DNA of 37,771 nt, taken from the NCBI GenBank assembly GCA_013792005.1, contig VMSU01000162.1, forward strand, positions 1 to 37,771, in the 5' to 3' direction. A model generated the notes under the pieces. That model did no database searches. It was given only the letters and a program-made list of their open reading frames with translations, and had not been told where the DNA came from. The position numbers were made by a program, and so were the translations under genes. Positions 9,818-19,230 of this stretch are shown in pieces (position 1 is the stretch's first letter; each line of letters opens with the position of its first letter). Source of the DNA: Desulfobulbaceae bacterium (GTDB lineage Bacteria; Desulfobacterota; Desulfobulbia; Desulfobulbales; VMSU01).

Positions 9818-12811
9818 TTATAGGGATTTCACATTACCAGCAGGTATCTGTTCAAGAAGCGCCACCGGAAATTGTCGCAATATCGATGCGAGAGGAAGAA
9901 TTGCGCCCTCCACGTCTCTTCCGACAAGAATTTCACCAGTAAAGAGATTTCGATAACTCCCACCTAGCTCCTGCGGAGACTGAGCAGAGAACTCCGGCAC
10001 CGCAAGAGTAGTATCGCCCCAAACTTCTTGACCATGTGGATAGGAAATTGTGTCAGGCATGACTGAGGCGATAAGTCGAGGAACAACCACAATCACCCTT
10101 TTTCCATTGGCCTCACGCATAAAGGCGACCACCGACTCCGCCCCCTCACCTCGTACATGAAGAAGAGTATATGAACCCTGCTCAAAAACATCCCGATTAT
10201 CACGTCGAAAAATGAGGCTCTTCCAGGTCACAAAGAGCTTGATACCGCCATCTTCCATCTGCGCAAGGAGCTTCCCGCACAAAAAGGTTAGACCCATCCG
10301 CTGTTCATCAAGCTGTAATTCCTGCAACATCTCCGTTCGTCTGAGAAAATCCACAGGCCTGCGGTTATCCGGATCTACAAGGCTCAGGTCCCAAAGCTCT
10401 GTACCCTGATAGAGATCGGGTATACCAGGGGATGTTATTTTGAGCAGGGTTTGAGAGAGTGAGTTGAACATGCCCATTCTGGCAACATATCCGGCAAGGC
10501 CCAGGAAAGAGCGAACAAATGCCGTATTACCATTACCGATAATGGTATCGACAAAGCCATCTACCGCCTCCTCATAAGCGATGTTAGGGTTTATCCAACT
10601 GCTGTTCTGTTTCGCCTCACGGATAGCCTTACGCATATAAGCCTTGATGCGTTGTCGAAATTCGACAAACTCCTCTTGTTCTGATAACTGATGAGGCCAG
10701 ACCCCAAGCAGAGTCTGATAAAGAAGATACTCCTCATTGCGGGAAGGCGCCTTTCGACCTTCAACGTCCTTCAAACGCTTACGGTTGAACTGACCCCAGG
10801 TAATAAGCGCCTTACGCCAGGCATCTGGAATTTCTGACAGCACATTAATTCGTGCACGGGCATCCTCACTCCGCTTAGTATCATGAGTGGAGGTGGCATT
10901 CATGGCATGAGGGTAGGTTTTAAAACGTTCCACATTCTGCCGATGGAAAGAGGCCGCCAGAGACCCAAACTGCTCTGGAGAACTGCCGACTTCATTTAAG
11001 GAAACGAGGCGGTTATAGACATAACAGGCAGTATCCTCCACCCCTTTAGCCATCACCGGGCCGCTAAATTGCTGAAAGCGCATGACAAAATCAAGGCGCA
11101 ATCGCAAATCCTCTTCGTCCGCACCTGCCGGACAACGCAACAGTAAAACATCCTTGATAAAGTCAAAAATGAACGATCCCATGGCCAAGTTATGCCTTCG
11201 CGCCTTGGAGATAGTCTGCTCGATGCTCTGGCGATCACGCTCAGCGATTTCCGTGCTCCGAATATAGGTCCGGTAGACTGGGAAGAAGGCTATTACCTCA
11301 ACCAGCGCCTTGGTCAGACTGTTCAAGGTAAAGTCCCTGGTATGCCGATTCCTCTCTGAGATAGTATTGAGATAGTGACTGAGTGTATTGATCTCACTCG
11401 ACATTGAGACCTGCATGACAAGCCTCTTGGTCTCGGTTGCTATCTCAAGAAAATCCTGACGAATCCGGATGAAACGGCCATAAATGGCATCAAATTTTCG
11501 TGTATTCCTGCTATCAACAAAAAGATTATTAACGCTGTTAAGAAAGGCATACCCTGTTTCACCATGCACAGGCCAGTCATGAGGGAGCCGTTCACCATGC
11601 ATAAGGATTTTTTCCCCTACAATATAATATGACCGTGGAGTGTCTTCAGAAGACAAAAGATCTCCGCCACCAGATTGCCTTTCATTCTCATCTTCAATGA
11701 TTTGGTTGGTCTGACAACGATCCTGGAGTCGACAAAGATAGGCTGCTGGATCGTAAAGGCCATCGACATGATCAACCCGAAGCCCGGTCACCACCCCCTG
11801 GTCCATAAGCTGGAAGATAAAATCATGTGTTGCAGCGAACACCTGATCATCCTCGACCCGGATAGCACCCAGCGCATTGACATCAAAGAACCGCCGATAG
11901 TTAATCTCTTCAGTTGCTACCCGCCAGTGGGAGATGCGGTACACCTGCTCAGAGAGCAGTTGGTCGAGGAGATCAAAACTTTCCGGACTCCCTGGTTGAC
12001 CATTGAAGATCCGAACGTTTTCATCAATAAATGCCGCGACGGCAGTGCTGTCAGTGTACAGCGCTTGAAGACGGCGCTTTACCACCTCTTTTTCCCGGTA
12101 ACGCTCAGCCACCCGTTCCATATCGGTTTCGGTATACAAAGGCAGATGTTCAAGCGCGGTCATGATGCTCAGCAATTCCTGAAAGGGGAAACTGTCGATC
12201 CCCAACTCACGCTCAAGAAAATCCAGACGGTATCTGAGGATATGAGTGTAGCTTTTAGGAATTATCGGAAATAGATGCTCATAATAGTTAATGGTAAAAG
12301 CGCCGTCTCCAAATGAAAGGATGATCTCACCATTATCCAAAACGTTCCCATACTGATCGCCTAAGACCGGAATAAGGATCTTACTCTTCAACTCCTTCTT
12401 CACCGGATCCCAGTCGACATCAAAAGTGCGAGCATGCACCGAGCTGGGTCCGTTTTCAAGAAGATCCTGCCACCATAGGTTTTCCCCACCCTCCACGCAC
12501 ATATGATTCGGCACAATATCAAGAATCTGCCCTAATCCGAGAGCAAGAAGCTGTTGGGTAAAAATCGTGTACTCCTCTTCTGAGCCGACTTCCGGATTCA
12601 AACCATCGTGGCCAATGATATCATAGCCGTGAGTACTGCCTTTTCGGGCCTTGAGATACGGAGATGCATAAATATCCGTTACGCCGAGGTTTTTCAGATA
12701 AGAGAGAATAACTGTGGCATCCTTGAAGCCAAAATCAGCATTAAACTGCAATCGATAGGTGGCGGACGGGATAAAGAGAGATGGCCGAAGATTATTGGCA
12801 ATAAGTTCCAT
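9818..12811 (-). CDS. treY: Maltooligosyltrehalose synthase TreY (GH13_26)
   Basis: TreY rearranges the reducing-end alpha-1,4 bond of a malto-oligosaccharide into a trehalose alpha,alpha-1,1 bond; TreZ then releases trehalose. Motifs are PSATYRLQFNADFGF at the N-terminus, QILDIVPNHM (about 100), GLRVDHVDGLYDP with the nucleophile Asp (about 343), YYIVGEKIL with the Glu (about 400) and STHDTKRSED (about 643). At 997 residues it is on the long side for the family, which is often 700-950. I prefer the ATG at 12811, 2 bases after the SH3-gene stop and behind GGGGGTGG. A GTG at 12820 would add three residues and overlap that gene by 7 bases. Its partner treZ is not adjacent but about 4.5 kb upstream in the same direction. 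Confidence 0.95.
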   Translation of the reverse strand: MELIANNLRPSLFIPSATYRLQFNADFGFKDATVILSYLKNLGVTDIYASPYLKARKGSTHGYDIIGHDGLNPEVGSEEEYTIFTQQLLALGLGQILDIVPNHMCVEGGENLWWQDLLENGPSSVHARTFDVDWDPVKKELKSKILIPVLGDQYGNVLDNGEIILSFGDGAFTINYYEHLFPIIPKSYTHILRYRLDFLERELGIDSFPFQELLSIMTALEHLPLYTETDMERVAERYREKEVVKRRLQALYTDSTAVAAFIDENVRIFNGQPGSPESFDLLDQLLSEQVYRISHWRVATEEINYRRFFDVNALGAIRVEDDQVFAATHDFIFQLMDQGVVTGLRVDHVDGLYDPAAYLCRLQDRCQTNQIIEDENERQSGGGDLLSSEDTPRSYYIVGEKILMHGERLPHDWPVHGETGYAFLNSVNNLFVDSRNTRKFDAIYGRFIRIRQDFLEIATETKRLVMQVSMSSEINTLSHYLNTISERNRHTRDFTLNSLTKALVEVIAFFPVYRTYIRSTEIAERDRQSIEQTISKARRHNLAMGSFIFDFIKDVLLLRCPAGADEEDLRLRLDFVMRFQQFSGPVMAKGVEDTACYVYNRLVSLNEVGSSPEQFGSLAASFHRQNVERFKTYPHAMNATSTHDTKRSEDARARINVLSEIPDAWRKALITWGQFNRKRLKDVEGRKAPSRNEEYLLYQTLLGVWPHQLSEQEEFVEFRQRIKAYMRKAIREAKQNSSWINPNIAYEEAVDGFVDTIIGNGNTAFVRSFLGLAGYVARMGMFNSLSQTLLKITSPGIPDLYQGTELWDLSLVDPDNRRPVDFLRRTEMLQELQLDEQRMGLTFLCGKLLAQMEDGGIKLFVTWKSLIFRRDNRDVFEQGSYTLLHVRGEGAESVVAFMREANGKRVIVVVPRLIASVMPDTISYPHGQEVWGDTTLAVPEFSAQSPQELGGSYRNLFTGEILVGRDVEGAILPLASILRQFPVALLEQIPAGNVKSL

Positions 12812-12813
12812 AC

Positions 12814-13251
12814 TTACCACCCCCAGACAAGGGAGCCCTTAATCCAGCCGATAATCTTGCTCGAGTGTTTCACATTAACCCACCCCTTACCTTTCTTGAT
12901 GAGTTTGAGAACGGTTCCGTATTCGGCCTTCCCAACAATCTGATATTTCTTACCAGGGCCACTGCGGATATTGACGATCTTCCTGGAGACAACAACAAAT
13001 GGAGTCTTGTCTGTCAACTTCCGGTACACCCAGCCGGTATCACCCTCAAAGTCCTTCACTCGTAGCCAGTTCCCCTTGCGTTCAAGTGTCTTCAAGGGAA
13101 AACCCCGACCCAACTCCCACATCACTGGGTGTCGAGTTCCTGGTCCGGAGCGCATATTGACCTCTTCCCTGGCAATGCTCACCATTTGTGCCTGAACAGT
13201 AGTTACTAAAGTAACAAAAATAATCAAAAAGGCGGTTAGTAATCGTTTCAT
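12814..13251 (-). CDS. Secreted bacterial SH3-domain protein (two SH3_3 repeats)
   Basis: This is a 145-residue protein with an N-terminal signal peptide (MKRLLTAFLIIFVTLVTTVQA, cleavage likely after VQA). Two SH3b repeats follow, recognisable by REEVNMRSGPGTRHPV...GFPLKTLERKGNWLRVKD and SRKIVNIRSGPGKKYQI...GTVLKLIKKGKGWVNVK. Such domains usually bind cell-wall peptides or act as targeting modules in the periplasm; there is no catalytic domain here. The start has an AGGAGG ribosome binding site 7 bases upstream. The gene heads the treY-otsB-otsA-glgE-treS-glgB run and ends 2 bases before the treY start, so it is co-transcribed with cytoplasmic sugar enzymes although its product is exported. 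Role in the pathway: unknown. Confidence 0.85.
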   Translation of the reverse strand: MKRLLTAFLIIFVTLVTTVQAQMVSIAREEVNMRSGPGTRHPVMWELGRGFPLKTLERKGNWLRVKDFEGDTGWVYRKLTDKTPFVVVSRKIVNIRSGPGKKYQIVGKAEYGTVLKLIKKGKGWVNVKHSSKIIGWIKGSLVWGW

Positions 13252-13274
13252 GGATATTCCTCCTGGATTGAGTA

Positions 13275-13378
13275 TTGGGTTACGCTTCGCTAACCCAACC
13301 TACAACATACGGACCACTGTATATTTGATGGTCCTAGGCGTAGGTTGGGTTAGGCCGTTGTCTGGCCGTAACCCAACA
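13275..13378. repeat. Paired inverted palindromic repeats (REP-like doublet)
   Basis: The 127-base gap between the cation ATPase and the SH3 gene is almost wholly palindromic. Copy 1 (13275-13304) is TTGGGTTA-loop-TAACCCAACCTAC. Copy 2 (13340-13378) is GTAGGTTGGGTTA-GGCC-loop-GGCC-G-TAACCCAAC and lies in inverted orientation to copy 1. Between them is a third hairpin, GGACCA...TGGTCC (13311-13334). The whole region can fold into a cruciform or a long stem. Similar TTGGGTTA/TAACCCAA palindromes are, from memory, dispersed in many proteobacterial genomes. It could act as a terminator, an mRNA processing site or an insulator inside the island. Confidence 0.75.
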
Positions 13379-16114
13379 TTAATGTCTTCGGCGCACCTTC
13401 CATGACCATTTATGAATTTCCAGTGCCGCCAAAATGGTGAGCGCAAGTCCCAACAAGGATATAAATGTGGTCAAGTCCACAGGTTCAATACGTAGGATTC
13501 TCTGCATAAAAGGGATCTGCATGGAGATCATGTGGACGAGGAAGGCTAAGGTGGTGCCACCAAGGAGAATAGGACTGCTGAACAACGACAACCGAAAGGC
13601 CGACGTTGTCTCTGAGCGACAGTTAGCGATATGGATGTTCTCGAACAGTACCATCAGAAGCAGCAGACCATTACGCGCCTGCCCTTCCGACCATCCGGCC
13701 ACTTCAATCATCCAACAGAACGAACCAAAGCCAACCACTGCGATAACAATGGCAGCAATAAGGGTGCGCTCTACCATCAGTCTATTAAAGATGCGCTCTT
13801 TCGGAGGTCGTGGTTTACGTTGCAAGGCCCCTTTTTCACCAGGCTCAAAGGCCAAGGCAACATCCTGGATGCCGTTCGTCACCAGGTTTAGCCATAGCAA
13901 CTGCGCAGGAAGAAGGGGAAGTATCGCTAGCCCAGCGCTGGTATTGGGCCAGCCGGTCACAATAGCAAGGCCCAAAAGAACTACTTCTGCTGCACCGGTG
14001 GAAATAAGCAGGTAGATCACCTTACGAATGTTGTCATAGGCGACCCGTCCTTCTTCAACTCCGGCCACGATTGAGGCGAAATTATCATCAGTAAGGACAA
14101 GCTCTGCTGCCTCACGCGCAACATCCGTACCTGCCTTGCCCATGGCAACACCGATGTTTGCCTGCCTGAGCGCCGGGGCATCGTTAACCCCATCACCCGT
14201 TACCGCCACGTAATGCCCTAATTGCCGAGCCGCTTCGACCAGTTCCAGCTTTTGCCTTGGAGTCGCTCGGGCAAAGACGCGAGTATATTTAACCACATCA
14301 CTCACTTGCACAGACGACATGGCTTCCAGTTCTCTGCCTGAAATCACCTGATCCGGAACATGAGCAAGTCCCAAGTCACGTGCAATAGCCAGGGCAGTTA
14401 CCGGGTGGTCACCTGTAATCATACACACAGTGATTCCCGCCGAATGACATGCCGCCACTGCCTCGCGAACACCATGCCGTAACGGATCAATCATCCCAAC
14501 AAATCCCAGGAATGTAACATTATTCGGCTCCGGAGGTGTCTGTGCGGGATCCAAGTTATCTAAAACAACGCCTTCCGCTAAGGCCAGAATCCTGAACCCT
14601 CGTTCCGCCATAGACTCAGCAAGAAGCATTAACTGCTGAGATTTCTCCACACGGTCAGGAAAACTGCACATCGCAAGCACTCGCTCCGGCGCCCCCTTCA
14701 CAGCTACAAAAACACTGCCATCGTATCTGTGAAATGTCGCTGCATATTGATGCTCAGGCTCAAAGGGTATCTCATTTATCTGAGGATATTGGCTCAACAC
14801 CGCTTCGCGAACCAGCCCAAGTTTATGCCCCATGGAGAGCAGAGCCAAGTCCGTCGGATCGCCCCGCCAAACCCAGGCATCATCTCGCTGATGCAGATCC
14901 CCCTCGTTACAGAGTACGGAGACCCGAGCCAAATCTATCAGCGCTGGATGATCCGCACTCATTACCGGTAGACCATTGACAAGAATATCACCGTTCGGAG
15001 CAAACCCTTCGCCAGTTACCTCAAACATCTGCTGATCAGGCAGACATATCGCTCGCACCGTCAACTCGTTGCAGGTGAGGGTCCCTGTCTTGTCGCAACC
15101 GATAAAGGTGCAACTGCCCAACCCTTCAACCGCCGCCAATCTCCGAACAATGACGCCACGGCGGGCCATCCGCGTAGCAGCAATAGCCAAAGCTACCGTC
15201 AGCGCCACTGGCAGTCCTTCCGGAATAGCAGAAACAGCCAAGGCCACCCCAAACATAAACATGTCACTTACTTCATACCCCCGAAACAGTACCCCAATAA
15301 CGGCAATCGAAGCCGCGGCAATCAGGACTGAATAGGCAACGACCTGAGTAAACCTTTCCATTCGCTCAAGCAGAGGAGGCCTGCCTCCTGTGGAACTTAG
15401 AACGTCGAGAGCCAACTGGCCAACTACGGTCTCTTCCCCGGTCGCGACTACTACCCCCTTGCCACGCCCCCGAACAATGATCGAACCGGCATATGCCATA
15501 TTATACCTATCAACCATCGGTTCGGACCCATCGCCAATCCAAGCGGAATCCTTGAGGACAGAAAACGACTCGCCGGTCAGCAGCGACTCATCCACTTCCA
15601 AACCGTGTGCCAAGAGAAGCCGCATATCCGCCGGCACTCGATTCCCTGACTCCAGCCAGATAATATCTCCCGGCACAACTTCCTCGGCATCCAATTCGGA
15701 GATCTCGCCATCACGGAAGACCGAAGCCCGAATCTTGAGCAGATTCTGCAAAGCCCGGCTGCTTTGATCAGCCTTCCACTCCTGGTATCCTCCGATAACA
15801 GCATTCAAGACCAGCACGGATGCAATGAAAATGGCGTCCACTGGGTCATCGGGGTGCAGGAAAAGAGAAACAACGGCAGCAATGGTCAGGATATAAATAA
15901 GTGGACTTTTAAATTGACGGAAAGCAATTTTCCACCAGGTTACCGCCGCCTTCTGAGGAAGTTGATTCCGTCCATAACGAGCGAGTCTCTCTGTGGCTTG
16001 GGCTCGTGACAGCCCTGTTTCAGTCACTGCCAATCGAGCCAGCAGATCAACACTAGAGAGTTCATGCCAGGTCACGGATTTCTGCTCACTCTGGGGAGTC
16101 AATGATGTCATCAT
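13379..16114 (-). CDS. P2-type cation-transporting ATPase
   Basis: This is an integral membrane ATPase of 911 residues. It has a cation_ATPase_N domain (residues about 15-80), TM1-2, the actuator domain with LTGES (dephosphorylation loop), TM3-4 with PEGLPVALTVALA, the phosphorylation site CDKTGTLT (about 343), the nucleotide-binding KGAPERVL, MITGDHPVTA, TGDGVNDAPALRQANIG (about 640) and six C-terminal TM helices. The layout is that of Ca2+ or Na+/K+-type pumps. TM6 reads LWLNLVTNGIQDVALAFEP, where SERCA-type pumps have LVTDG, so the canonical Asp ligand is Asn and the ion is uncertain. It follows the AI-2E-type permease gene after 4 bases, so the two are probably one unit lying inside the trehalose island. 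Confidence 0.93.
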   Translation of the reverse strand: MMTSLTPQSEQKSVTWHELSSVDLLARLAVTETGLSRAQATERLARYGRNQLPQKAAVTWWKIAFRQFKSPLIYILTIAAVVSLFLHPDDPVDAIFIASVLVLNAVIGGYQEWKADQSSRALQNLLKIRASVFRDGEISELDAEEVVPGDIIWLESGNRVPADMRLLLAHGLEVDESLLTGESFSVLKDSAWIGDGSEPMVDRYNMAYAGSIIVRGRGKGVVVATGEETVVGQLALDVLSSTGGRPPLLERMERFTQVVAYSVLIAAASIAVIGVLFRGYEVSDMFMFGVALAVSAIPEGLPVALTVALAIAATRMARRGVIVRRLAAVEGLGSCTFIGCDKTGTLTCNELTVRAICLPDQQMFEVTGEGFAPNGDILVNGLPVMSADHPALIDLARVSVLCNEGDLHQRDDAWVWRGDPTDLALLSMGHKLGLVREAVLSQYPQINEIPFEPEHQYAATFHRYDGSVFVAVKGAPERVLAMCSFPDRVEKSQQLMLLAESMAERGFRILALAEGVVLDNLDPAQTPPEPNNVTFLGFVGMIDPLRHGVREAVAACHSAGITVCMITGDHPVTALAIARDLGLAHVPDQVISGRELEAMSSVQVSDVVKYTRVFARATPRQKLELVEAARQLGHYVAVTGDGVNDAPALRQANIGVAMGKAGTDVAREAAELVLTDDNFASIVAGVEEGRVAYDNIRKVIYLLISTGAAEVVLLGLAIVTGWPNTSAGLAILPLLPAQLLWLNLVTNGIQDVALAFEPGEKGALQRKPRPPKERIFNRLMVERTLIAAIVIAVVGFGSFCWMIEVAGWSEGQARNGLLLLMVLFENIHIANCRSETTSAFRLSLFSSPILLGGTTLAFLVHMISMQIPFMQRILRIEPVDLTTFISLLGLALTILAALEIHKWSWKVRRRH

Positions 16115-16118
16115 CGGG

Positions 16119-17198
16119 TTACACCTTTTTCTCGCTATTCATATAACGATCATACTGAGTGGAATACAATTCACTTAAGGTGAGAAAAGCGGTGATAATC
16201 AACGGCCCATAGATAATGCCGAGAAATCCGAAAACACTCAGCCCACCCATAATGCCGAGAAAAACCAGCAGGGTATGCATATTAACTTGTTTGCCAACCA
16301 TTTTTGGTTTCAAAAAGTATTCAACCGAAAAAGAGAGCGTCATGTAAAAAATGATCAGAAAGATTCCGGCTCCCATCTCCCCCTTGAGCAGGAGAAAAAA
16401 CGAGGCCGGGATCAATACCAATCCAATCCCGAATATCGGCAGAAAGGCGAGAATCCCCATGATAGCTCCCCAGAAAATCGGCGGCCCGATCTCGAATAGA
16501 GCAAAGATCATACAACCAAAGACCCCCTGGATAATTCCGCAAACCCCGTTACCGATAAGTACAGCCTTGGCAATTTCATGAAATTTATTAACCAATAAAA
16601 TCCCCTGCTCAGCAGGCAATGGGGAGAGGCGGTTGATGTAATTGATCAAATGTTCTTGATCACGTAACAGGAAAAAAATAATCACAATCATCATCAAGAA
16701 ATTAAGCAAAAAACTCATAATGTTGGTAGCCCAGGAGCTTGCCTGGTTATAGATAAACCCCCCTACCAGTTTGGCAAAGTCGGAGAGTGTATTAGTAAAG
16801 CCTTCCGGCTCGAACTTAATGCCGAACCCCTCCAGAAATTCACGCCCCCTGACAATATGCTCGTTCTGGATAATCTCCCAAAATTTCACAACAAAATTAG
16901 CGCTCTTAGCGAGTTGATAGAGTGCAAAGGCCTCTCTCGACAGCGCCCCGATAAAAAGTGTCAGGGGGATAAAGACAATTATGACTATCAATAAACAACT
17001 CAGCAGAGAGGAGAAGCCAGGTGAAACATGCCTCCGGATAAGAAAAGAATAAAATGGGCGAAAGATCCCCGTCAACACGAATGACAACACGAGAATAGAA
17101 AGAAAAGGCCACAAGAGACGACCTAACAGAAGTATAGAGATTACGAAAAGACCCAGTAAATACCTAAGGGCCATCTGGCTACTGGATGGTTGCTGCAT
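16119..17198 (-). CDS. AI-2E family transporter (PerM/UPF0118)
   Basis: This is a 359-residue membrane protein with the AI-2E/PerM layout. Two N-terminal hydrophobic segments (YLLGLFVISILLLGRLLWPF and a following one) are followed by a helix pair at about 60-85, a soluble middle part (about 90-150), and a C-terminal half with four or five TM segments including GVCGIIQGVFGCMIFAL and GIMGGLSVFGFLGIIYGPLI, a family hallmark. Family members export small molecules or ions (AI-2, Na+/Li+ exchange and others), so the substrate cannot be named. No good ribosome binding site precedes the ATG; the region upstream is AT-rich, with a TAAATA...TATTTA inverted repeat. It is closely linked to the downstream cation ATPase. 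Confidence 0.85.
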   Translation of the reverse strand: MQQPSSSQMALRYLLGLFVISILLLGRLLWPFLSILVLSFVLTGIFRPFYSFLIRRHVSPGFSSLLSCLLIVIIVFIPLTLFIGALSREAFALYQLAKSANFVVKFWEIIQNEHIVRGREFLEGFGIKFEPEGFTNTLSDFAKLVGGFIYNQASSWATNIMSFLLNFLMMIVIIFFLLRDQEHLINYINRLSPLPAEQGILLVNKFHEIAKAVLIGNGVCGIIQGVFGCMIFALFEIGPPIFWGAIMGILAFLPIFGIGLVLIPASFFLLLKGEMGAGIFLIIFYMTLSFSVEYFLKPKMVGKQVNMHTLLVFLGIMGGLSVFGFLGIIYGPLIITAFLTLSELYSTQYDRYMNSEKKV

Positions 17199-17293
17199 AT
17201 AAATATTAACCGTAAGTATTTATTAATGATTTCGTTCTATTAAGGTGGAACACTCCAATCTGCTAAACAATGGCGACTTAAGAGCCGAGTCCC

Positions 17294-19210
17294 TTAACTC
17301 CCAAGCAGCACATCTCTCAAGCTTTCATCTAAAAGCGCTGCAACACTCATCGGATTGACTTGATATGAACTACCCCCCGATCCACAATCTTTTCTCTGCG
17401 GAAGAACCCCTGGCCCGCCCCATTCACTGCCGGACGAGTCAAGGAGCACCTGCCATTCCCCCTGGTCAGGCAACCTCACCTGCACTGGTTTATCCCCAAA
17501 GTTAAGGATACAGAGCGAACTCGATGCCTCAACACGCCGCGACAACAGCAGCGCCGAGACATCATTGATTCTGGTTACAGTACAAGCATTCCTACTGACG
17601 CTACCAAGTGACGGATTGCCCTTGCGGAGAGTTATGAGTCTTCGATAATAGCTGTAGAGCAACGCATGGTGGTCCTGATGGCGGAGTCCGATATCAATAC
17701 GACTGCGCAGAAAGGTAGCCTCATCCTGAGGATCAGGCACCTCTCCGGCCCAATCAAAAGCGGAAAACTCTTTCTTGCGACCGCTTCGCACCGCATCGAT
17801 AAGCTCCGTGTCACCATGACTGACAAAATATTGAAACGGAGCTATCTCGCCGTACTCCTCTCCCATGAACAGCAACGGCATACATGGCGAGAGCAATACA
17901 GCTCCAGCCACGAGCTTAAGCCGCTCTAAGTCAAGATGCCGGGTCAGACGATCACCGTCTTTACGATTACCAACCTGATCATGATTCTGAGAAAAAACCA
18001 CAAATCGCAAGGGATCAAGATCACTGGCATCATTACCATGCCTCCGCTTACGATGACCTGAGTACTGCCCGGCATAGACATACCCTTCACCATAGGCCGT
18101 GACAAGTTGCTCGAACTTGCCAAAGTCTTCATAGTACCCCTGCAACTCGGCGGTAAGCCAAGTATGAAGGGCATGGTGAAAATCATCGCTCCACTGGGCG
18201 TCAAAGGCATAACCGCCCTCATCAAGAGGCCGGATGAGCCGGGAGTCGTTCAGATCGCTTTCGGCAATGACGTAGACCTTCCGTCCGAGATTTGATCCAA
18301 GCTGATGCACCGCGCACGCCAACTCATCCAGAATATGCCAGGCGCTGTTGTCGAAGATGCCATGGACCGCGTCCAGACGAAGAGCATCAATATGGAACTC
18401 TTCAATCCAAAAAAGGGCATTACCTATAATGAAGTCCCTCACTCCATCACTGCCAGGGCCGTCGAAGTTGACCGCCTCACCCCATGGCGTCCGGTACCGG
18501 TCGGTGAAATACGGGCCAAAGGCATGAAGATAGTTCCCCTCAGGACCCAAATGATTATAGACCACATCAAGTACGACCGAGAGTCCCCGCCGGTGACAGG
18601 CATCAACCAAACGTTTAAGTCCATCAACGCCACCATAGCTCAACTGAACAGAGTAGAGAAAGACCCCGTCATACCCCCAGTTACGCTCACCAGGAAACTG
18701 GGCCACGGGCATAAGTTCTATCGCAGTAATCCCAAGCTCGCAGAGGTAGTCAAGATGTTGCTCCACACCAGCAAAGGTCCCATCCAGCGAAAATGTGCCG
18801 ACATGCAATTCATATATGATGTAGTCGGCAAGGGCCATCCCCTGCCAATTGCGATCCTGCCAGGAATACGAAGAGGGATCAACAACTTGGGAAGGGCCGT
18901 GAACACCCTGAGGTTGACAGCGCGAAGCAGGATCCGGACGATCCACCGTCCCATCCAGACAATAGGTGTAGAGCGCTCCAGCCTCCATTCCAGGGACAAT
19001 ACCACTGAAATATCCATTACCTTCGGGCAAAAGCGCGTATGTCCTGGCGGAATCCGAAAGATTTCGCACAGCAACATCCTTTTGCTGCGGCGCCCATATC
19101 CGAAAGAAGATGCCGTCCTTGACCGGCACAGGGCCGATCACAGGGGCAGGAGTTAAACTGCCGGCTCCTGCCCAGGGAGAATTAAGTTGAGTACATCGTC
19201 GAGTTATCAT
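17294..19210 (-). CDS. treZ: Malto-oligosyltrehalose trehalohydrolase TreZ (GH13_10)
   Basis: TreZ hydrolyses the bond next to the trehalosyl end of maltooligosyltrehalose, releasing trehalose; it completes the TreY/TreZ route. The 638-residue protein has a CBM48-like N-terminus (GIFFRIWAPQQKDVAV, about 35), VVLDVVYNHLGPEGNYL (about 220), LRLDAVHGIFD with the nucleophile Asp (about 275), YVIAESDLND with the Glu (about 313) and FSQNHDQVGNR (about 413). The signature PEGNYL and the NHDQVGNR box separate it from GlgB and GlgX. The first ATG lacks a clear ribosome binding site, and the first 30 residues are not typical of the family, so the start could lie elsewhere. It is separated from treY by the permease, ATPase and SH3 genes. 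Confidence 0.94.
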   Translation of the reverse strand: MITRRCTQLNSPWAGAGSLTPAPVIGPVPVKDGIFFRIWAPQQKDVAVRNLSDSARTYALLPEGNGYFSGIVPGMEAGALYTYCLDGTVDRPDPASRCQPQGVHGPSQVVDPSSYSWQDRNWQGMALADYIIYELHVGTFSLDGTFAGVEQHLDYLCELGITAIELMPVAQFPGERNWGYDGVFLYSVQLSYGGVDGLKRLVDACHRRGLSVVLDVVYNHLGPEGNYLHAFGPYFTDRYRTPWGEAVNFDGPGSDGVRDFIIGNALFWIEEFHIDALRLDAVHGIFDNSAWHILDELACAVHQLGSNLGRKVYVIAESDLNDSRLIRPLDEGGYAFDAQWSDDFHHALHTWLTAELQGYYEDFGKFEQLVTAYGEGYVYAGQYSGHRKRRHGNDASDLDPLRFVVFSQNHDQVGNRKDGDRLTRHLDLERLKLVAGAVLLSPCMPLLFMGEEYGEIAPFQYFVSHGDTELIDAVRSGRKKEFSAFDWAGEVPDPQDEATFLRSRIDIGLRHQDHHALLYSYYRRLITLRKGNPSLGSVSRNACTVTRINDVSALLLSRRVEASSSLCILNFGDKPVQVRLPDQGEWQVLLDSSGSEWGGPGVLPQRKDCGSGGSSYQVNPMSVAALLDESLRDVLLGS

Positions 19211-19230
19211 AATTTATTGTAACTACTTTA

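Noticed and set aside
9651-12943. Many long plus-strand open frames opposite treY, glgE and treS (for example 11675-12274 and 4456-5067).
   Set aside because: They lie fully inside genes with complete catalytic motifs, show no protein-like features and have no ribosome binding sites; they are antisense shadows.
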